From Thomasclavelia spiroformis DSM 1552 (lineage in GTDB: Bacteria > Bacillota_I > Bacilli_A > Erysipelotrichales > Coprobacillaceae), in the NCBI RefSeq assembly GCF_025149465.1, contig NZ_CP102275.1, forward strand, positions 62,001 to 126,000: DNA of 64,000 bases, written 5' to 3'. The notes below the pieces were generated by a model. That model saw only the letters and a list, made by a program, of their open reading frames with translations, ran no database searches and was not told the origin of the DNA. Position 1 is the first letter of the stretch; every line of letters starts with the position of its first letter. A program made the position numbers and the translations under genes. This document shows, one piece after another, positions 18,681 to 31,280 of this stretch.

Positions 18681-19123
18681 TGAAAATTGCAGTAGCGTGC
18701 GATCATGGTGGATTTAGATTAAAAAATGTTTTAGTTGAATATTTAAAAGATACTGGTTATGAAGTAGAAGATTTTGGTTGTTATAATGAAGAAAGTTGTG
18801 ATTATCCTGATTATGCTGGAAAAGCAGCTTTAGCAGTAGCTAAAGGAACATGCGATAAAGGAATTGTTGTATGTGGAACAGGAATAGGTGTAAGTATTAC
18901 AGCTAATAAAGTAAAAGGTATTCGTTGTGCATTATGCCATGATGTATTTAGCGCTAAAGCAACACGAGCACATAATGATACAAATATGCTTGCTATGGGC
19001 CAAAGAGTGATTGGTGAAGGTTTAGCTTTAGAAATTGTAAAAGCATGGTTAGATGGTCAATATGAAGGTGGAAGACATGATCAACGAATTGCAAAAATGA
19101 TGGCATATGAGGGGGAAAATTAG
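18680..19123 (+). CDS. rpiB: Ribose-5-phosphate isomerase B
   Basis: Interconverts ribose 5-phosphate and ribulose 5-phosphate. The 147-residue RpiB/LacAB fold shows ACDHGGFRLK at the N terminus, the catalytic Cys in VVCGTGIG (C65), and the HNDTNMLAMGQR segment with substrate-binding residues. The start overlaps the tsaC stop by one base, indicating coupled translation; glyA begins directly after its stop. Confidence 0.93.
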   Translation: MKIAVACDHGGFRLKNVLVEYLKDTGYEVEDFGCYNEESCDYPDYAGKAALAVAKGTCDKGIVVCGTGIGVSITANKVKGIRCALCHDVFSAKATRAHNDTNMLAMGQRVIGEGLALEIVKAWLDGQYEGGRHDQRIAKMMAYEGEN

Positions 19124-20362
19124 ATGAAAGATCTTGCTGTATTTGAAAGTGTGGAAAGGGAATTAAATCGTCAAAGAAATAATATTGAATTAATTGCTTC
19201 AGAAAATTTTGTATCACCAGAAATTATGGAATTGGCAGGAAGTGTTTTAACAAATAAATATGCTGAAGGATATCCTGGGAAAAGATATTATGGTGGATGT
19301 AAGTTTGTAGATGAGGTAGAAACATTAGCTAAGGAAAGACTTTGTGAAATTTATGGAGCCGAGTATGCAAATGTTCAACCACATAGTGGAGCACAAGCAA
19401 ATACAGCTGTATATATGGCTTTATTAAATCATGGTGATAAAGTATTAGGAATGTCTTTAGCTGATGGAGGACATTTAACTCATGGACATCCATTAAATTT
19501 TTCAGGAATTAATTATGAATTTTATAGTTATGGAGTAACTAAAGACAGTGAAACAATTGATTATGAAGATTTTAAAAAGAAATGTCAAGAAATCAAACCT
19601 AAGTTAGTAGTGGCTGGAGCAAGTGCATATTCAAGAATAATTGACTTTGAATATATGGCTAAATGTGCTCATGAAGTAGGTGCATTATTTATGGTAGACA
19701 TGGCTCATATTGCTGGATTAGTTGCAGCTGGAGTGCATCCTTCACCATTTCCTCATGCAGATATTGTGACAACAACAACGCATAAAACATTACGTGGGCC
19801 ACGTGGTGGAGCAATTATGTGTAAAAAAGAATTTGCAGCGGATATTGATCGTGCGGTTTTTCCAGGAATGCAAGGAGGACCATTAATGCATATTATTGCA
19901 GCAAAAGCAGCGTGTTTTTATGAAGCAATGCAACCTGAATTTAAAGAATATGCTAATCAAGTTATTAAAAATGCTAAAGCATTAGAAAATTCATTAAAAG
20001 AAGAAGGATTTAGATTAGTAGCAGGTGGAACTGATAATCATTTACTTTTAATTGATGTAAAAACAAGTTGTGGTATTTCAGGCAAAAAAGCTGAACGTTT
20101 ATTAGATGAAATCAATATTACTGCTAATAAAAATGCAATTCCTTTTGACAGTGAAAAACCATTTAAAGCTAGTGGAATTAGAGTTGGGACTCCAGCAATG
20201 ACAACTAAGGGATTTAAAGAAGAAGATTTTATTGAAGTAGGTAAAATTATTGCTTATCGTCTTAAAAATGAAGAAACCGAAGAAATTAAAGAAGCATGTT
20301 TAAGACGTGTTAAAACGTTAACTGATAAAGTAGAAATGTATCGTGATATTAAATACATTTAA
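19124..20362 (+). CDS. glyA: Serine hydroxymethyltransferase
   Basis: PLP enzyme that converts serine and tetrahydrofolate to glycine and methylene-THF, feeding one-carbon units to purine and thymidylate synthesis. 412 residues, normal for the family. [11 protein letters not shown] near the N terminus, PHSGAQAN, and the PLP lysine in [14 protein letters not shown] (K221) are all present. The GGGGG site of its start lies inside the end of rpiB, so the genes are tightly coupled. Confidence 0.96.
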   Translation: MKDLAVFESVERELNRQRNNIELIASENFVSPEIMELAGSVLTNKYAEGYPGKRYYGGCKFVDEVETLAKERLCEIYGAEYANVQPHSGAQANTAVYMALLNHGDKVLGMSLADGGHLTHGHPLNFSGINYEFYSYGVTKDSETIDYEDFKKKCQEIKPKLVVAGASAYSRIIDFEYMAKCAHEVGALFMVDMAHIAGLVAAGVHPSPFPHADIVTTTTHKTLRGPRGGAIMCKKEFAADIDRAVFPGMQGGPLMHIIAAKAACFYEAMQPEFKEYANQVIKNAKALENSLKEEGFRLVAGGTDNHLLLIDVKTSCGISGKKAERLLDEINITANKNAIPFDSEKPFKASGIRVGTPAMTTKGFKEEDFIEVGKIIAYRLKNEETEEIKEACLRRVKTLTDKVEMYRDIKYI

Positions 20363-20375
20363 GGAGTGAAATTGT

Positions 20376-20999
20376 ATGGCGACTACTATCCTTAATCATG
20401 CATTAATTAATCATAAATTAACAATTATGCGTGATAAAAATACAAATAATGTTGTATTTAAAGATAATTTAGATGAAATAGCTATGTTGATGGCTTATGA
20501 AGTAACAAAGGATTTACCTTTAGAAGATAAACATATTGAAACTCCAATTTGCTCAATGATAGGAAAAAAATTACAAAAACCAATTGTTTTAGTACCTATT
20601 TTAAGAGCAGGAATTGGATTAGTTGATGGCTTTAGAAGAATTATTCCAAGTGCTAAAGTTGGACATATTGGAATGGCAAGAAATGAAGAGACATTAATGC
20701 CTGAAGAATATTATGCTAAATTTCCAAGTGGTCTAGAAGATTCAATTGTTATCATTGTAGATCCAATGTTAGCAACCGGTGGTAGTGCAAGTGCAGCAAT
20801 TACAAACATAAAAGAACGTGGAGCAAAAGATATTCGTTTAGTATGCTTAGTTGGTGCACCAGAAGGTGTTAAAGTAATTGAAGAAAATCATCCAGATGTA
20901 GAATTGGTATTAGCAGCGCTTGATGAAAAATTAAATGATCGAGGATATATTGTTCCTGGTTTAGGTGATGCCGGAGATCGTTTATTTGGTACTGATTGA
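20376..20999 (+). CDS. upp: Uracil phosphoribosyltransferase
   Basis: Salvages uracil with PRPP to make UMP. The 207-residue length and motifs are standard: VPILRAGIG (about residues 72-80), the PRPP-binding [12 protein letters not shown] (about 127-138) and the uracil-binding [12 protein letters not shown] near the C terminus. AAGGAG precedes the ATG. It is the last gene before the ATP synthase block and its stop nearly overlaps the start of the next gene. Confidence 0.96.
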   Translation: MATTILNHALINHKLTIMRDKNTNNVVFKDNLDEIAMLMAYEVTKDLPLEDKHIETPICSMIGKKLQKPIVLVPILRAGIGLVDGFRRIIPSAKVGHIGMARNEETLMPEEYYAKFPSGLEDSIVIIVDPMLATGGSASAAITNIKERGAKDIRLVCLVGAPEGVKVIEENHPDVELVLAALDEKLNDRGYIVPGLGDAGDRLFGTD

Positions 21000-21007
21000 T
21001 TTTAAAT

Positions 21008-21217
21008 ATGAAACAGGTTAAAAGAAAACTTTTAAAAGATATTATATTTTGCTTATGGTTGGGATTTGAAGTAATTGGTGTATTTTTACTGGCTGTAATA
21101 GCTGGTTTATGGTTAGATGATTATTTTAATTCTCGTCCTTTATGGATATTTGGGTTATTGATTCTAGCTTTTATTTATGTAATAAAGTTATTGTTAGGAG
21201 TAGGAAAAAATGAATGA
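21008..21217 (+). CDS. AtpZ/AtpI-like small membrane protein of the ATP synthase operon
   Basis: About 69 residues with two hydrophobic segments around a short polar turn (GLWLDDYFNSRP), the pattern of AtpZ/DUF proteins that precede the ATP synthase genes in Firmicutes and help assembly or cation uptake. The ATG at 21008 lacks a clear ribosome site; a TTG at 20996 overlapping the upp stop (TTGA) is an alternative that would add four residues. Its 3' end overlaps the next gene by 8 bases. Confidence 0.75.
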   Translation: MKQVKRKLLKDIIFCLWLGFEVIGVFLLAVIAGLWLDDYFNSRPLWIFGLLILAFIYVIKLLLGVGKNE

Positions 21218-21587
21218 AAACACAGTATTGAGCCATTCTAAATATATATTTTTAGTAGCTCTTGCAATAGCAGGTTTAGTTAGTTTACTTTTGATGGATA
21301 TTTCATATTTTTTAGGAATAATCGTTGGATATATTGTTAGTATGATTATATTTCAGATAATAATTAAAATGAGTGATCTTATTTTGGCAATATCATCAAA
21401 TACAATCAGTCTAGTTATTATTCTATTTTTAACAAAATTATTAATTTATGGATTAGGCTTTTTTATTGCAATAAAGGTATCTTGGATTAATATTATAACT
21501 GTATTTCTTGGTTATTTTATAATTAAGATAACTATTTATATTGATACATATCGACAAGATAGGTTAGATAAAATAAAAAATAACTAA
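21210..21587 (+). CDS. atpI: ATP synthase subunit I-like membrane protein
   Basis: 125 residues with four hydrophobic segments, found directly before atpB, the usual place of AtpI. AtpI is not essential for catalysis but helps c-ring assembly, notably in Na+-dependent enzymes. Sequence in this family is poorly conserved, so the call is based on size, topology and position. Confidence 0.8.
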   Translation: MNENTVLSHSKYIFLVALAIAGLVSLLLMDISYFLGIIVGYIVSMIIFQIIIKMSDLILAISSNTISLVIILFLTKLLIYGLGFFIAIKVSWINIITVFLGYFIIKITIYIDTYRQDRLDKIKNN

Positions 21588-21609
21588 TCTAGAAAAGGAG
21601 GTGAAAGTG

Positions 21610-22281
21610 ATGGAAAATATACATATTGTCATTCAACCAGAACTAGTTTTTTCATTAATTATTATGACAATTTTATCAATCTTTTTTGTTTTGGTTGGAA
21701 GAAAGGTTAAAGTTGCAGATCCAACAAAAAGACCTAGGGGTGTTGTTCTTGTTTGTGAAACTGGAGTAAAAATGATTCAAGATTATATGGAGACTTTGAT
21801 GCCAAGTAAGTTTTCTAAGAACTATTATCCTTATTTTGCAATGATGTTTATATATATATTTATATCAAATATAAGTGGGTTATTTGGATTTGAAGCACCA
21901 ACTTCAAATTATTCAATTACGTTGGCGATTACTATAATCACTTTTACGCTAATTCAATATAATGCTTTAAAAACAAAAGGTATCTTTACTTATATTAAAG
22001 ATATTATTTGGCCACCAACAAATATTTTAGGAACATTGGCGCCACTTATTTCTTTATCAATGCGTTTATTTGGAAATATTGTAGCAGGGTCAATTTTATT
22101 ATCTTTAATTTATAGTTTTACGGGGTATTTATCTCAATATGTTATAAACTTTAACTTTTTGGGACCAGTTATTGCCCCAATATTCCATGCATATTTTGAT
22201 GTTTTTGCAGGATTTATTCAAACTTTAGTATTCGTGACTTTATCTAGTATTTTAATCTCGTTAGAAGCAAGTGAAGATTAG
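21610..22281 (+). CDS. atpB: F-type ATP synthase subunit a
   Basis: The start is the ATG at 21610, 5 bases behind AAGGAGGTGA; a GTG at 21601 lies within that site. The protein, about 223 residues, has five to six membrane helices. The essential arginine is in LSMRLFGNIVAG, facing the c ring in the ion path, and the C-terminal helix has FAGFIQTLVFVTLSS. It forms the stator channel with the c ring. Confidence 0.95.
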   Translation: MENIHIVIQPELVFSLIIMTILSIFFVLVGRKVKVADPTKRPRGVVLVCETGVKMIQDYMETLMPSKFSKNYYPYFAMMFIYIFISNISGLFGFEAPTSNYSITLAITIITFTLIQYNALKTKGIFTYIKDIIWPPTNILGTLAPLISLSMRLFGNIVAGSILLSLIYSFTGYLSQYVINFNFLGPVIAPIFHAYFDVFAGFIQTLVFVTLSSILISLEASED

Positions 22282-22330
22282 ACTAGTTAAAGATATATTA
22301 ATTATTAAGTGAAAAATTGGAGGAAAAAAT

Positions 22331-22564
22331 ATGACAGACGTAGGATTAATTGCTATTGCAGCAGGTATTGCAGTATGTGCCGGGTTAGGAACTGGTATTG
22401 GTGAAGGGATTTGTGCTAGTAAAGCAGTAGAAGCTATTGGTAGAAATCCTGAAGCTGAAGGAAAAATTCGTACAACAATGATTTTAGGTATTGCCTTAAC
22501 AGAAACAGTTGCTATTTATGGATTATTAATTTCATTCCTATTATTATTCGTATATGGTGGATAA
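22331..22564 (+). CDS. atpE: F-type ATP synthase subunit c with two-carboxylate site
   Basis: A 77-residue hairpin of two membrane helices; many copies make the rotor. The connecting loop RNPEAEGK is typical. The ion-binding carboxylate is E58, in ALTETVAIYG. Helix 1 carries a second acid, E25 in GIGEGICASKA, where the Na+ enzyme of Ilyobacter has Gln. T59 follows E58 where Na+ c subunits have Ser or Thr. This E/E-T pattern is the two-carboxylate motif described for the Na+-driven Fusobacterium nucleatum rotor, so Na+ coupling is likely (inference). Confidence 0.95.
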   Translation: MTDVGLIAIAAGIAVCAGLGTGIGEGICASKAVEAIGRNPEAEGKIRTTMILGIALTETVAIYGLLISFLLLFVYGG

Positions 22565-22594
22565 AAACAAAAATAATTAAGAGGAGGAATAAGA

Positions 22595-23098
22595 ATGGAT
22601 ATTGATATTGCCTCAAAATTATTCCCCAATATTACGACTTTGATAGTGCAGTTGTTGGCAACAGCAGTAATGTTATACATTTTTAAAAAGTTTTTATGGA
22701 AGCCAATGCAAAATTATTTTGCAAAGCGTGCTGATTACATAGAAGGAACTGTAAATGATGCTAAAAACATGCAACAAAAAGCTAAAGCTTTAATGGAAGC
22801 AAGTGAAGAACAATCACGAGCTGCCGCTAAAGAATATCGTAATATTGTTGAAAAAGCAAAGATTGATGCTGGTAAGACAAGAGATAGTATCATTGAAAAA
22901 GCAAATGAAGAAGCGAAAGAAAAACTAGATCGAGTATCAAAAGAAATTGAAGCAGAAAAGCTTGCAGCTAAAGCAGAAGTAAAGAGTGAAATTGTTAATA
23001 TTGCAATTGATGTGGCTAGTAAAATAATGAATCAGGAAATGAATCAAAAAACTAATGAAAAGTTAGTAGATGAGTTTATTAAGGAAATTGATAAATAA
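22595..23098 (+). CDS. atpF: F-type ATP synthase subunit b
   Basis: Peripheral stalk subunit, 167 residues. One N-terminal membrane helix (about residues 14-32) is followed by a long Ala/Lys/Glu-rich coiled coil. AAGAGGAGG precedes the ATG. The stop overlaps the atpH start (TAATG), so translation of the stator pair is coupled. Confidence 0.94.
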   Translation: MDIDIASKLFPNITTLIVQLLATAVMLYIFKKFLWKPMQNYFAKRADYIEGTVNDAKNMQQKAKALMEASEEQSRAAAKEYRNIVEKAKIDAGKTRDSIIEKANEEAKEKLDRVSKEIEAEKLAAKAEVKSEIVNIAIDVASKIMNQEMNQKTNEKLVDEFIKEIDK

Positions 23099-23631
23099 TG
23101 GAGACTGTAGCACATTGTTATGCTGTTTCATTGTTTTCTTTAGCTAAAGATGAAAATGCAGTTGATAGTTATCAAAAAGATATGCTATTGATAAATGAAA
23201 TCTTTAGTAACGAGCCGGAATTCTTAACTTTTTTTAGTCATGTTTTAATTGATGATGAAGTTAAATGTAATTTAATTGATCAAAGCTTTAAAGGAACAGT
23301 TAATATTTATATAGTTAATTTTTTAAAGTTATTGATCAAAAAAAGAAGAATTCGCTATCTTCAAGAAATAATTAAAGAATTTAAAAAATTATGTAATGAT
23401 TATTTTGGAATTGAAGAAGGTATTTTATATACTTCTTATGATATTTCACAGGAATCTTTAAAACAAGTTGAACAAGCAATCGGAAAAGTAGAAAATAAAC
23501 TTGTTAAACTTAATGTTGTTAAAGATCCAACTTTAATTGGTGGAATTAAAGTGGAAGTAAATAATCGGGTTTTTGATGGAACAATCAAAAATAAAGTTTC
23601 ATTATTGAAAAAAGAACTATTAAGAAAGTAG
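23098..23631 (+). CDS. atpH: F-type ATP synthase subunit delta
   Basis: The 177-residue stator subunit links b to the top of the alpha/beta hexamer. The N-terminal helical domain begins VAHCYAVSLFSLA, and the C-terminal segment has LIGGIKVEVNNRVFDGTIKNK, the best-conserved part of the family. The first base overlaps the atpF stop. Confidence 0.94.
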   Translation: METVAHCYAVSLFSLAKDENAVDSYQKDMLLINEIFSNEPEFLTFFSHVLIDDEVKCNLIDQSFKGTVNIYIVNFLKLLIKKRRIRYLQEIIKEFKKLCNDYFGIEEGILYTSYDISQESLKQVEQAIGKVENKLVKLNVVKDPTLIGGIKVEVNNRVFDGTIKNKVSLLKKELLRK

Positions 23632-23640
23632 GTGAAAATA

Positions 23641-25164
23641 GTGGGGCTTAGACCAGATGAAATTAGCAGTTTAATCAAAGAGCAAATCAAACATTTTGAT
23701 GAAGTGATTGAACAAAAAGATGTAGGAACCGTTATGACTGTTGGTGACGGTGTAAGTGTAATCCACGGCTTAGATGATGCCATGTTAGGTGAGCTTTTAG
23801 CTTTTCCAAATGATGTTTATGGAATGGTTATGAATTTAGATGAAGATAGTGTTGGTGCTGTATTGCTTGGTTCAGAAAGTACGATTAAAGAAGGCGATGA
23901 AGTTAAACGTACTGGAAAGATCATGGAAGTTCCTGTTGGAGATGAAATGTTAGGACGTGTTGTTAATCCTTTAGGACAAGCAATTGACGGAAATGGAGAA
24001 ATTATTACTTCACATACTCGTCCAATTGAAAGAGTTGCTAGTGGTGTTATGACTAGAAAATCAGTAGATCAACCATTACAAACAGGAATTACTTCAATTG
24101 ATGCAATTATTCCAATTGGTCGTGGACAACGTGAGTTGATTATTGGTGATCGACAAACTGGTAAAACAGCAATCGCTATTGATACAATTTTAAATCAAAA
24201 GGGGCAAAATATTTATTGTATATATGTTGCTATTGGACAAAAAAATTCAACTGTTGCCCAAATAGTAGAAAAATTACGTCAAGGTGGTGCAATGGAATAT
24301 ACAACAGTAGTGTGTGCTTCAGCTAGTGAACTTGCTCCTGTTCAATATATTGCACCATATGCAGGTTGTGCAATTGCTGAAGAATGGTTAGAGCAAGGTA
24401 AGGATGTTTTAATCGTTTATGATGATTTATCAAAACATGCGGTTGCTTATCGTACTGTATCTCTATTATTAAAAAGACCACCAGGACGTGAAGCATATCC
24501 TGGAGATGTCTTCTATTTACATTCAAGATTATTAGAAAGAGCATGTCGATTAAATGAAGAAAATGGTGGTGGATCAATAACTGCTTTACCAATTATTGAA
24601 ACACAAGCTGGTGATATTTCAGCATATATTCCAACAAATGTAATCTCAATTACAGACGGACAAATTTTCTTACAACAAGAATTGTTCAATGCTGGGTTTA
24701 GACCAGCAATTGATACTGGGCTTTCAGTAAGCCGTGTTGGTTCATCTGCACAAATTAAGGCAATGAAGCAAGTATCTGGTTCATTGAAACTAGAATTAGC
24801 TCAATATGCAGAAATGCAAGCATTTGCTCAATTTGGTTCTGATTTGGATGCAGCTACTAAAGCAACATTAGATCATGGAGCAAAAGTACGTGAAGTATTG
24901 AAACAAGCACAATATTCTCCACGTAGTGTAGCAACACAAGTAATTACATTATTTGCATTAAAATATGGATTTACAAAAACATTAGCAGTGGAACAAGTAT
25001 CTAATTTTATGAATCAACTAGTAGAACATATTGAAATGACTCAAAAGAATATCATTGATGAGATAAATGATAAAAAAGAAATTACATCTGATTTAGAAAA
25101 AGAAATGAAAGATGTTATTGGTGCATTTGTAAGTCAATTTGAAAAAACTCAAGCAAAGGGGTAG
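23641..25164 (+). CDS. atpA: F-type ATP synthase subunit alpha
   Basis: I place the start at GTG 23641, seven bases behind AGGTG; a GTG at 23632 is closer to the site than is usual. The protein then begins [14 protein letters not shown], as in other alpha subunits, and has about 507 residues. The non-catalytic nucleotide site has Walker [10 protein letters not shown] (about residues 168-176). VAIGQK and the late QFGSDLD segment are also present. Confidence 0.97.
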   Translation: MGLRPDEISSLIKEQIKHFDEVIEQKDVGTVMTVGDGVSVIHGLDDAMLGELLAFPNDVYGMVMNLDEDSVGAVLLGSESTIKEGDEVKRTGKIMEVPVGDEMLGRVVNPLGQAIDGNGEIITSHTRPIERVASGVMTRKSVDQPLQTGITSIDAIIPIGRGQRELIIGDRQTGKTAIAIDTILNQKGQNIYCIYVAIGQKNSTVAQIVEKLRQGGAMEYTTVVCASASELAPVQYIAPYAGCAIAEEWLEQGKDVLIVYDDLSKHAVAYRTVSLLLKRPPGREAYPGDVFYLHSRLLERACRLNEENGGGSITALPIIETQAGDISAYIPTNVISITDGQIFLQQELFNAGFRPAIDTGLSVSRVGSSAQIKAMKQVSGSLKLELAQYAEMQAFAQFGSDLDAATKATLDHGAKVREVLKQAQYSPRSVATQVITLFALKYGFTKTLAVEQVSNFMNQLVEHIEMTQKNIIDEINDKKEITSDLEKEMKDVIGAFVSQFEKTQAKG

Positions 25165-25167
25165 TAA

Positions 25168-27837
<2,670 letters not shown>

Positions 27838-27866
27838 AATCTAACTCTTAGAGTTAGGTTTTTTAA
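27838..27866 (+). terminator. Terminator of the tsaC-atp operon
   Basis: CTAACTC-TTA-GAGTTAG, extended by A/T pairs on both sides, followed by GTTTTTT. Confidence 0.85.
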
Positions 27867-27958
27867 TTTCTAAAAATATTTAATCATAATCAATTTAATA
27901 AATTTTAATTAAATATATTTGAGTATATTTTAAAAGTATATTATATATGTTACAATAA

Positions 27959-27974
27959 ATGTAAACGCATACAT
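27959..27974 (+). promoter_or_regulatory. Perfect catabolite-response element (cre) at the GH105 promoter
   Basis: ATGTAAACGCATACAT matches the Gram-positive cre consensus WTGNNARCGNWWWCAW at every position. It starts 3 bases after a TACAAT -10 candidate (27951-27956), so it covers the expected transcription start of the GH105 gene. That position suits CcpA repression when preferred sugars are present. Confidence 0.75.
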
Positions 27975-28085
27975 TTGATGGCGTGTATTTTATTAGTTAC
28001 TAATTGGTAATATAGAAGGGAGGAAAAGATAGAATATATAAAAATAAATATTTAATAAATTGAAATTAAAAAAAGGGAAAGGATT

Positions 28086-31000
28086 ATGAGAAGAATGATA
28101 AAGAAAATATTTTTATTTACTTTAATTGTATCTATGTTGATAGGTACATCTAGTATTAATATTTATGCAAATAATTTATCATCATCAAGTGAAGATGTAA
28201 AAATTGAATTAATTCAAGATGGAAAGACAGTAGAAACTGGATACAATAAATTAACACATACAAGAAATTATAAAAGATCAAGTACAAGAACAAATGGGGA
28301 TGAAATTGTAATTACAGCACCAGAAGGTGTTCATTATTTAATGGTACAATTAGATAAATATTGTGGTACACCTAAATCAACAGGTATGGCTGTACAAGAA
28401 CAAGTAGAAGGGACAGTTAGACCAATTGACATGTCATCACTTGAATATGGAGAAACATTAGTTTATTTAATGAATGATGAATTTCGCTTTGTTATTCCAG
28501 GAACAAGCGGAACTGATGCTAATGGAACTACATTATGTGGTGGAAGTTGGCCCTATGATTCAAGAGCATTTTCAACATCTGGTAATACTGAAAAAGTGAT
28601 TACAGCAAGAGTCGCAACACAAGAAGAAATAAACGCAAGAAGAAATTTAGCATTAAACCCATTTGACTTACGTGGAAATGATAATTCTCTTTCAGGTGCA
28701 AATAAAAAAAGTGATAGTAATGTTTTTCCACATGCATATGCAAATCGTGTAACTGATAATAAACGTGAATTTGAACCAAGAAATGCGATTGATGGATATG
28801 AATATAATGCATCACATGTATCATTTCCATATCAGTCTTGGGGGTGTGGAAATGAAGAAATAGATTCTGAATTTTCAGTTTTATTTGGAAGATATGTAGA
28901 AATTGATCAAATTGATATTACATTAAGAGCACAATGGAACCTACCTCAGCCTAATAATGCAAATGATCATGATATTAATTGGTCAAGTGCTACTTTAGAA
29001 TTTTCTGATGGAACAGAGTTACCAATTACATTGAAGAAATTAGCTTCTCCACAAACAATTAAATTACCAGAAAAGAAAATAGTATCATGGGTAAGATTAA
29101 AAGACTTACCTATTAGTGAAGAAACTATACCAGTCGATGGAAGAAGAAAATTTTCTGCATTAACTGAATTTAAAGTATGGGGGAAAGAAGCTAGTTATGA
29201 ACAAGCAACTTTACCATCGGCAAAAAACTTAGTAAATTTAGCTCAAAAAGTAAATGACTATTGGATTAAAACAGGTGGTAATACTGGAAACGATGCGAGT
29301 AATTATAATCATGGTCATTCAATAACAAGTGAGTTTTGGGCACCATCTGTATTTTATACAGGTAATATGGAAGCATATTATTTAACTGGTGATGAAAACT
29401 ATACTGATTATGCAAACCGATGGGGAAGTAATAATATTTATAATGGTAGTGCATGGAATACGAAAGCTGATAATAGTAGAATTGGTAAATATTTTCCCGA
29501 TAATCATACTAGTTTTCAAACATATCTAGATATGTTTTCAATAACCTCTGATAAGAAATTTGATCCTAATGATGAAAAAATTAAAAACGTAGTTTCTATC
29601 ATGAATGAAATGGAGCAAATGGATATTAATGATTTAAAAACAGAAAAAGGATATTGGGATAGAATTGATTTCTTTTATATGGAATTACCAAACTGGACAA
29701 AAATGTATCTTTTAACCGGAGAGGAAAAATGGTTGGATAAGTTACGAGAATTATATGATGATCGTAAAGCAGAGCTTTATGATAAAGAAACTGGATTATT
29801 TTATCGAGATAAAAACTATATTTTTGATCCTAATGCTCAATATGATCCAAATGGAGATGGAAATAACCAAAAAATTAGTCCAAATGGTAAAAAAATTTTT
29901 TGGTCTAGAGGTAATGGCTGGGCAATGGCTGCACTTACAAAAGTTTTACAGGACTTACCAGATAGTCGTCAAGATGACCGTAAAGAATATGAAGCAGTTT
30001 TTAAAAAAATGGCTGCAACATTAATTGAAGTACAAGGAGATGATGGTTTTTGGCGAATGAATTTAGATGATTATGATCATGATATTCGTTCAGAAACTAG
30101 TGGTACAGTTTTCTTTGCATACGGTTTAACTTGGGGAATTAATAATGGACTTTTGGATAAGGAAACTTATTATCCAGCAGTAAAAAAGGCTTTTTTAGGA
30201 CTAAATGCAAATGCGATTAGACCTGATGGTTTAGTAGGACGTTCAGAATTAATTAGCGCTTATCCAAATCCAAAATGTTCTTTGGGAATAGGATCTTCTC
30301 AAAGTTATGCTCCAGCAGCAACAGTAATGTTTTTATCAGAATTATCTAAATTAGTTGAACAAGGTTATGTAACAGATGATGTTGAACCAGCATTAAATAA
30401 AAAGATGATTAGCGCAGTAGCTGTAAAAGAAGATTCAAAATATGCGGTAGTTAATTCTGAAATAAGAGAATTAGTTACTGGTACAGAATTAAAAACAATA
30501 AAAAATGATAATAAAATTTATGTGCCACAGCAATTTATTGAAGAAGTATATGGACAAGATATTATTGATAAGATGACAGATAAGATAATCTATGAAAATA
30601 TAACTTACTTATCAATGAATGAACTTAGTCAAGTAACAGGGAAGTTAAAATTATTATCTGTAAAAAATAATATAACTGTCATTAGTTATAAAACAAATTT
30701 ATTTAATTCTAGTATAGATTCAAAACTAATTGATTTACTAGATATTGGATTAACAGAAGGAAAATATCCTAAACGTCCAGAATATCCGATTCGTTTTGAT
30801 TATACAAAACCAGAAGATGAATTAAAGCCATCAAAAGATGCCTTAATTTCAGTAGAAGCAAATACATCAGGAGCAATTTCAGCAAGTCGATTAATTGGAC
30901 CAAGTACAAAAGATCCAGTGAATGTAGAATTTGATATGGTAACGGTTTTATCACCATCACAAACAAATGTAATAGTGGGAATAGGAAGCAGTGATTCAAA

Positions 31001-31280
31001 CTATACAGGATATTCACAAGTACCAATTATTATTAGAATGTATAAAGATGGAAAAATAGGAGTATATAATGGTAAAGGATATGTTCAAAGTAATGTAGAA
31101 TTTGAAAAGAATAAAAAGTATCATCTTAGAGTATCAATAAATCTAGAAGAAAAGACTTATGATGTATACGTAACTCCACCACAACAAGAAGAGATTCAAA
31201 TAGCTGTAAATTATGCATTTAGATCAACAGCAAAAGTACCTGAGGATATTGGAAAGGTTTATTTATTCAACAATGATTAA
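28086..31280 (+). CDS. Secreted GH105-type unsaturated glycuronyl hydrolase with lectin-like C-terminal repeat (ends at an early TAA)
   Basis: The 1064-residue protein begins with a signal peptide (cleavage after INIYA, about residue 30). A carbohydrate-binding-like beta region (about 190-360) is followed by an (alpha/alpha)6 barrel (about 370-760) with FWSRGNGWAMAAL, the GH105 signature of YteR/YesR unsaturated rhamnogalacturonyl hydrolases. Relatives remove the 4,5-unsaturated uronic acid left by polysaccharide lyases, so host plant-pectin or glycosaminoglycan fragments are likely substrates. A small domain (about 770-905) and one copy of a 168-residue LamG-like repeat follow, then TAA at 31278-31280. 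The frame continues past it (see 31281-33119). A ribosome site GGGAAAGG precedes the ATG, and a cre box lies upstream. Confidence 0.8.
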   Translation: MRRMIKKIFLFTLIVSMLIGTSSINIYANNLSSSSEDVKIELIQDGKTVETGYNKLTHTRNYKRSSTRTNGDEIVITAPEGVHYLMVQLDKYCGTPKSTGMAVQEQVEGTVRPIDMSSLEYGETLVYLMNDEFRFVIPGTSGTDANGTTLCGGSWPYDSRAFSTSGNTEKVITARVATQEEINARRNLALNPFDLRGNDNSLSGANKKSDSNVFPHAYANRVTDNKREFEPRNAIDGYEYNASHVSFPYQSWGCGNEEIDSEFSVLFGRYVEIDQIDITLRAQWNLPQPNNANDHDINWSSATLEFSDGTELPITLKKLASPQTIKLPEKKIVSWVRLKDLPISEETIPVDGRRKFSALTEFKVWGKEASYEQATLPSAKNLVNLAQKVNDYWIKTGGNTGNDASNYNHGHSITSEFWAPSVFYTGNMEAYYLTGDENYTDYANRWGSNNIYNGSAWNTKADNSRIGKYFPDNHTSFQTYLDMFSITSDKKFDPNDEKIKNVVSIMNEMEQMDINDLKTEKGYWDRIDFFYMELPNWTKMYLLTGEEKWLDKLRELYDDRKAELYDKETGLFYRDKNYIFDPNAQYDPNGDGNNQKISPNGKKIFWSRGNGWAMAALTKVLQDLPDSRQDDRKEYEAVFKKMAATLIEVQGDDGFWRMNLDDYDHDIRSETSGTVFFAYGLTWGINNGLLDKETYYPAVKKAFLGLNANAIRPDGLVGRSELISAYPNPKCSLGIGSSQSYAPAATVMFLSELSKLVEQGYVTDDVEPALNKKMISAVAVKEDSKYAVVNSEIRELVTGTELKTIKNDNKIYVPQQFIEEVYGQDIIDKMTDKIIYENITYLSMNELSQVTGKLKLLSVKNNITVISYKTNLFNSSIDSKLIDLLDIGLTEGKYPKRPEYPIRFDYTKPEDELKPSKDALISVEANTSGAISASRLIGPSTKDPVNVEFDMVTVLSPSQTNVIVGIGSSDSNYTGYSQVPIIIRMYKDGKIGVYNGKGYVQSNVEFEKNKKYHLRVSINLEEKTYDVYVTPPQQEEIQIAVNYAFRSTAKVPEDIGKVYLFNND

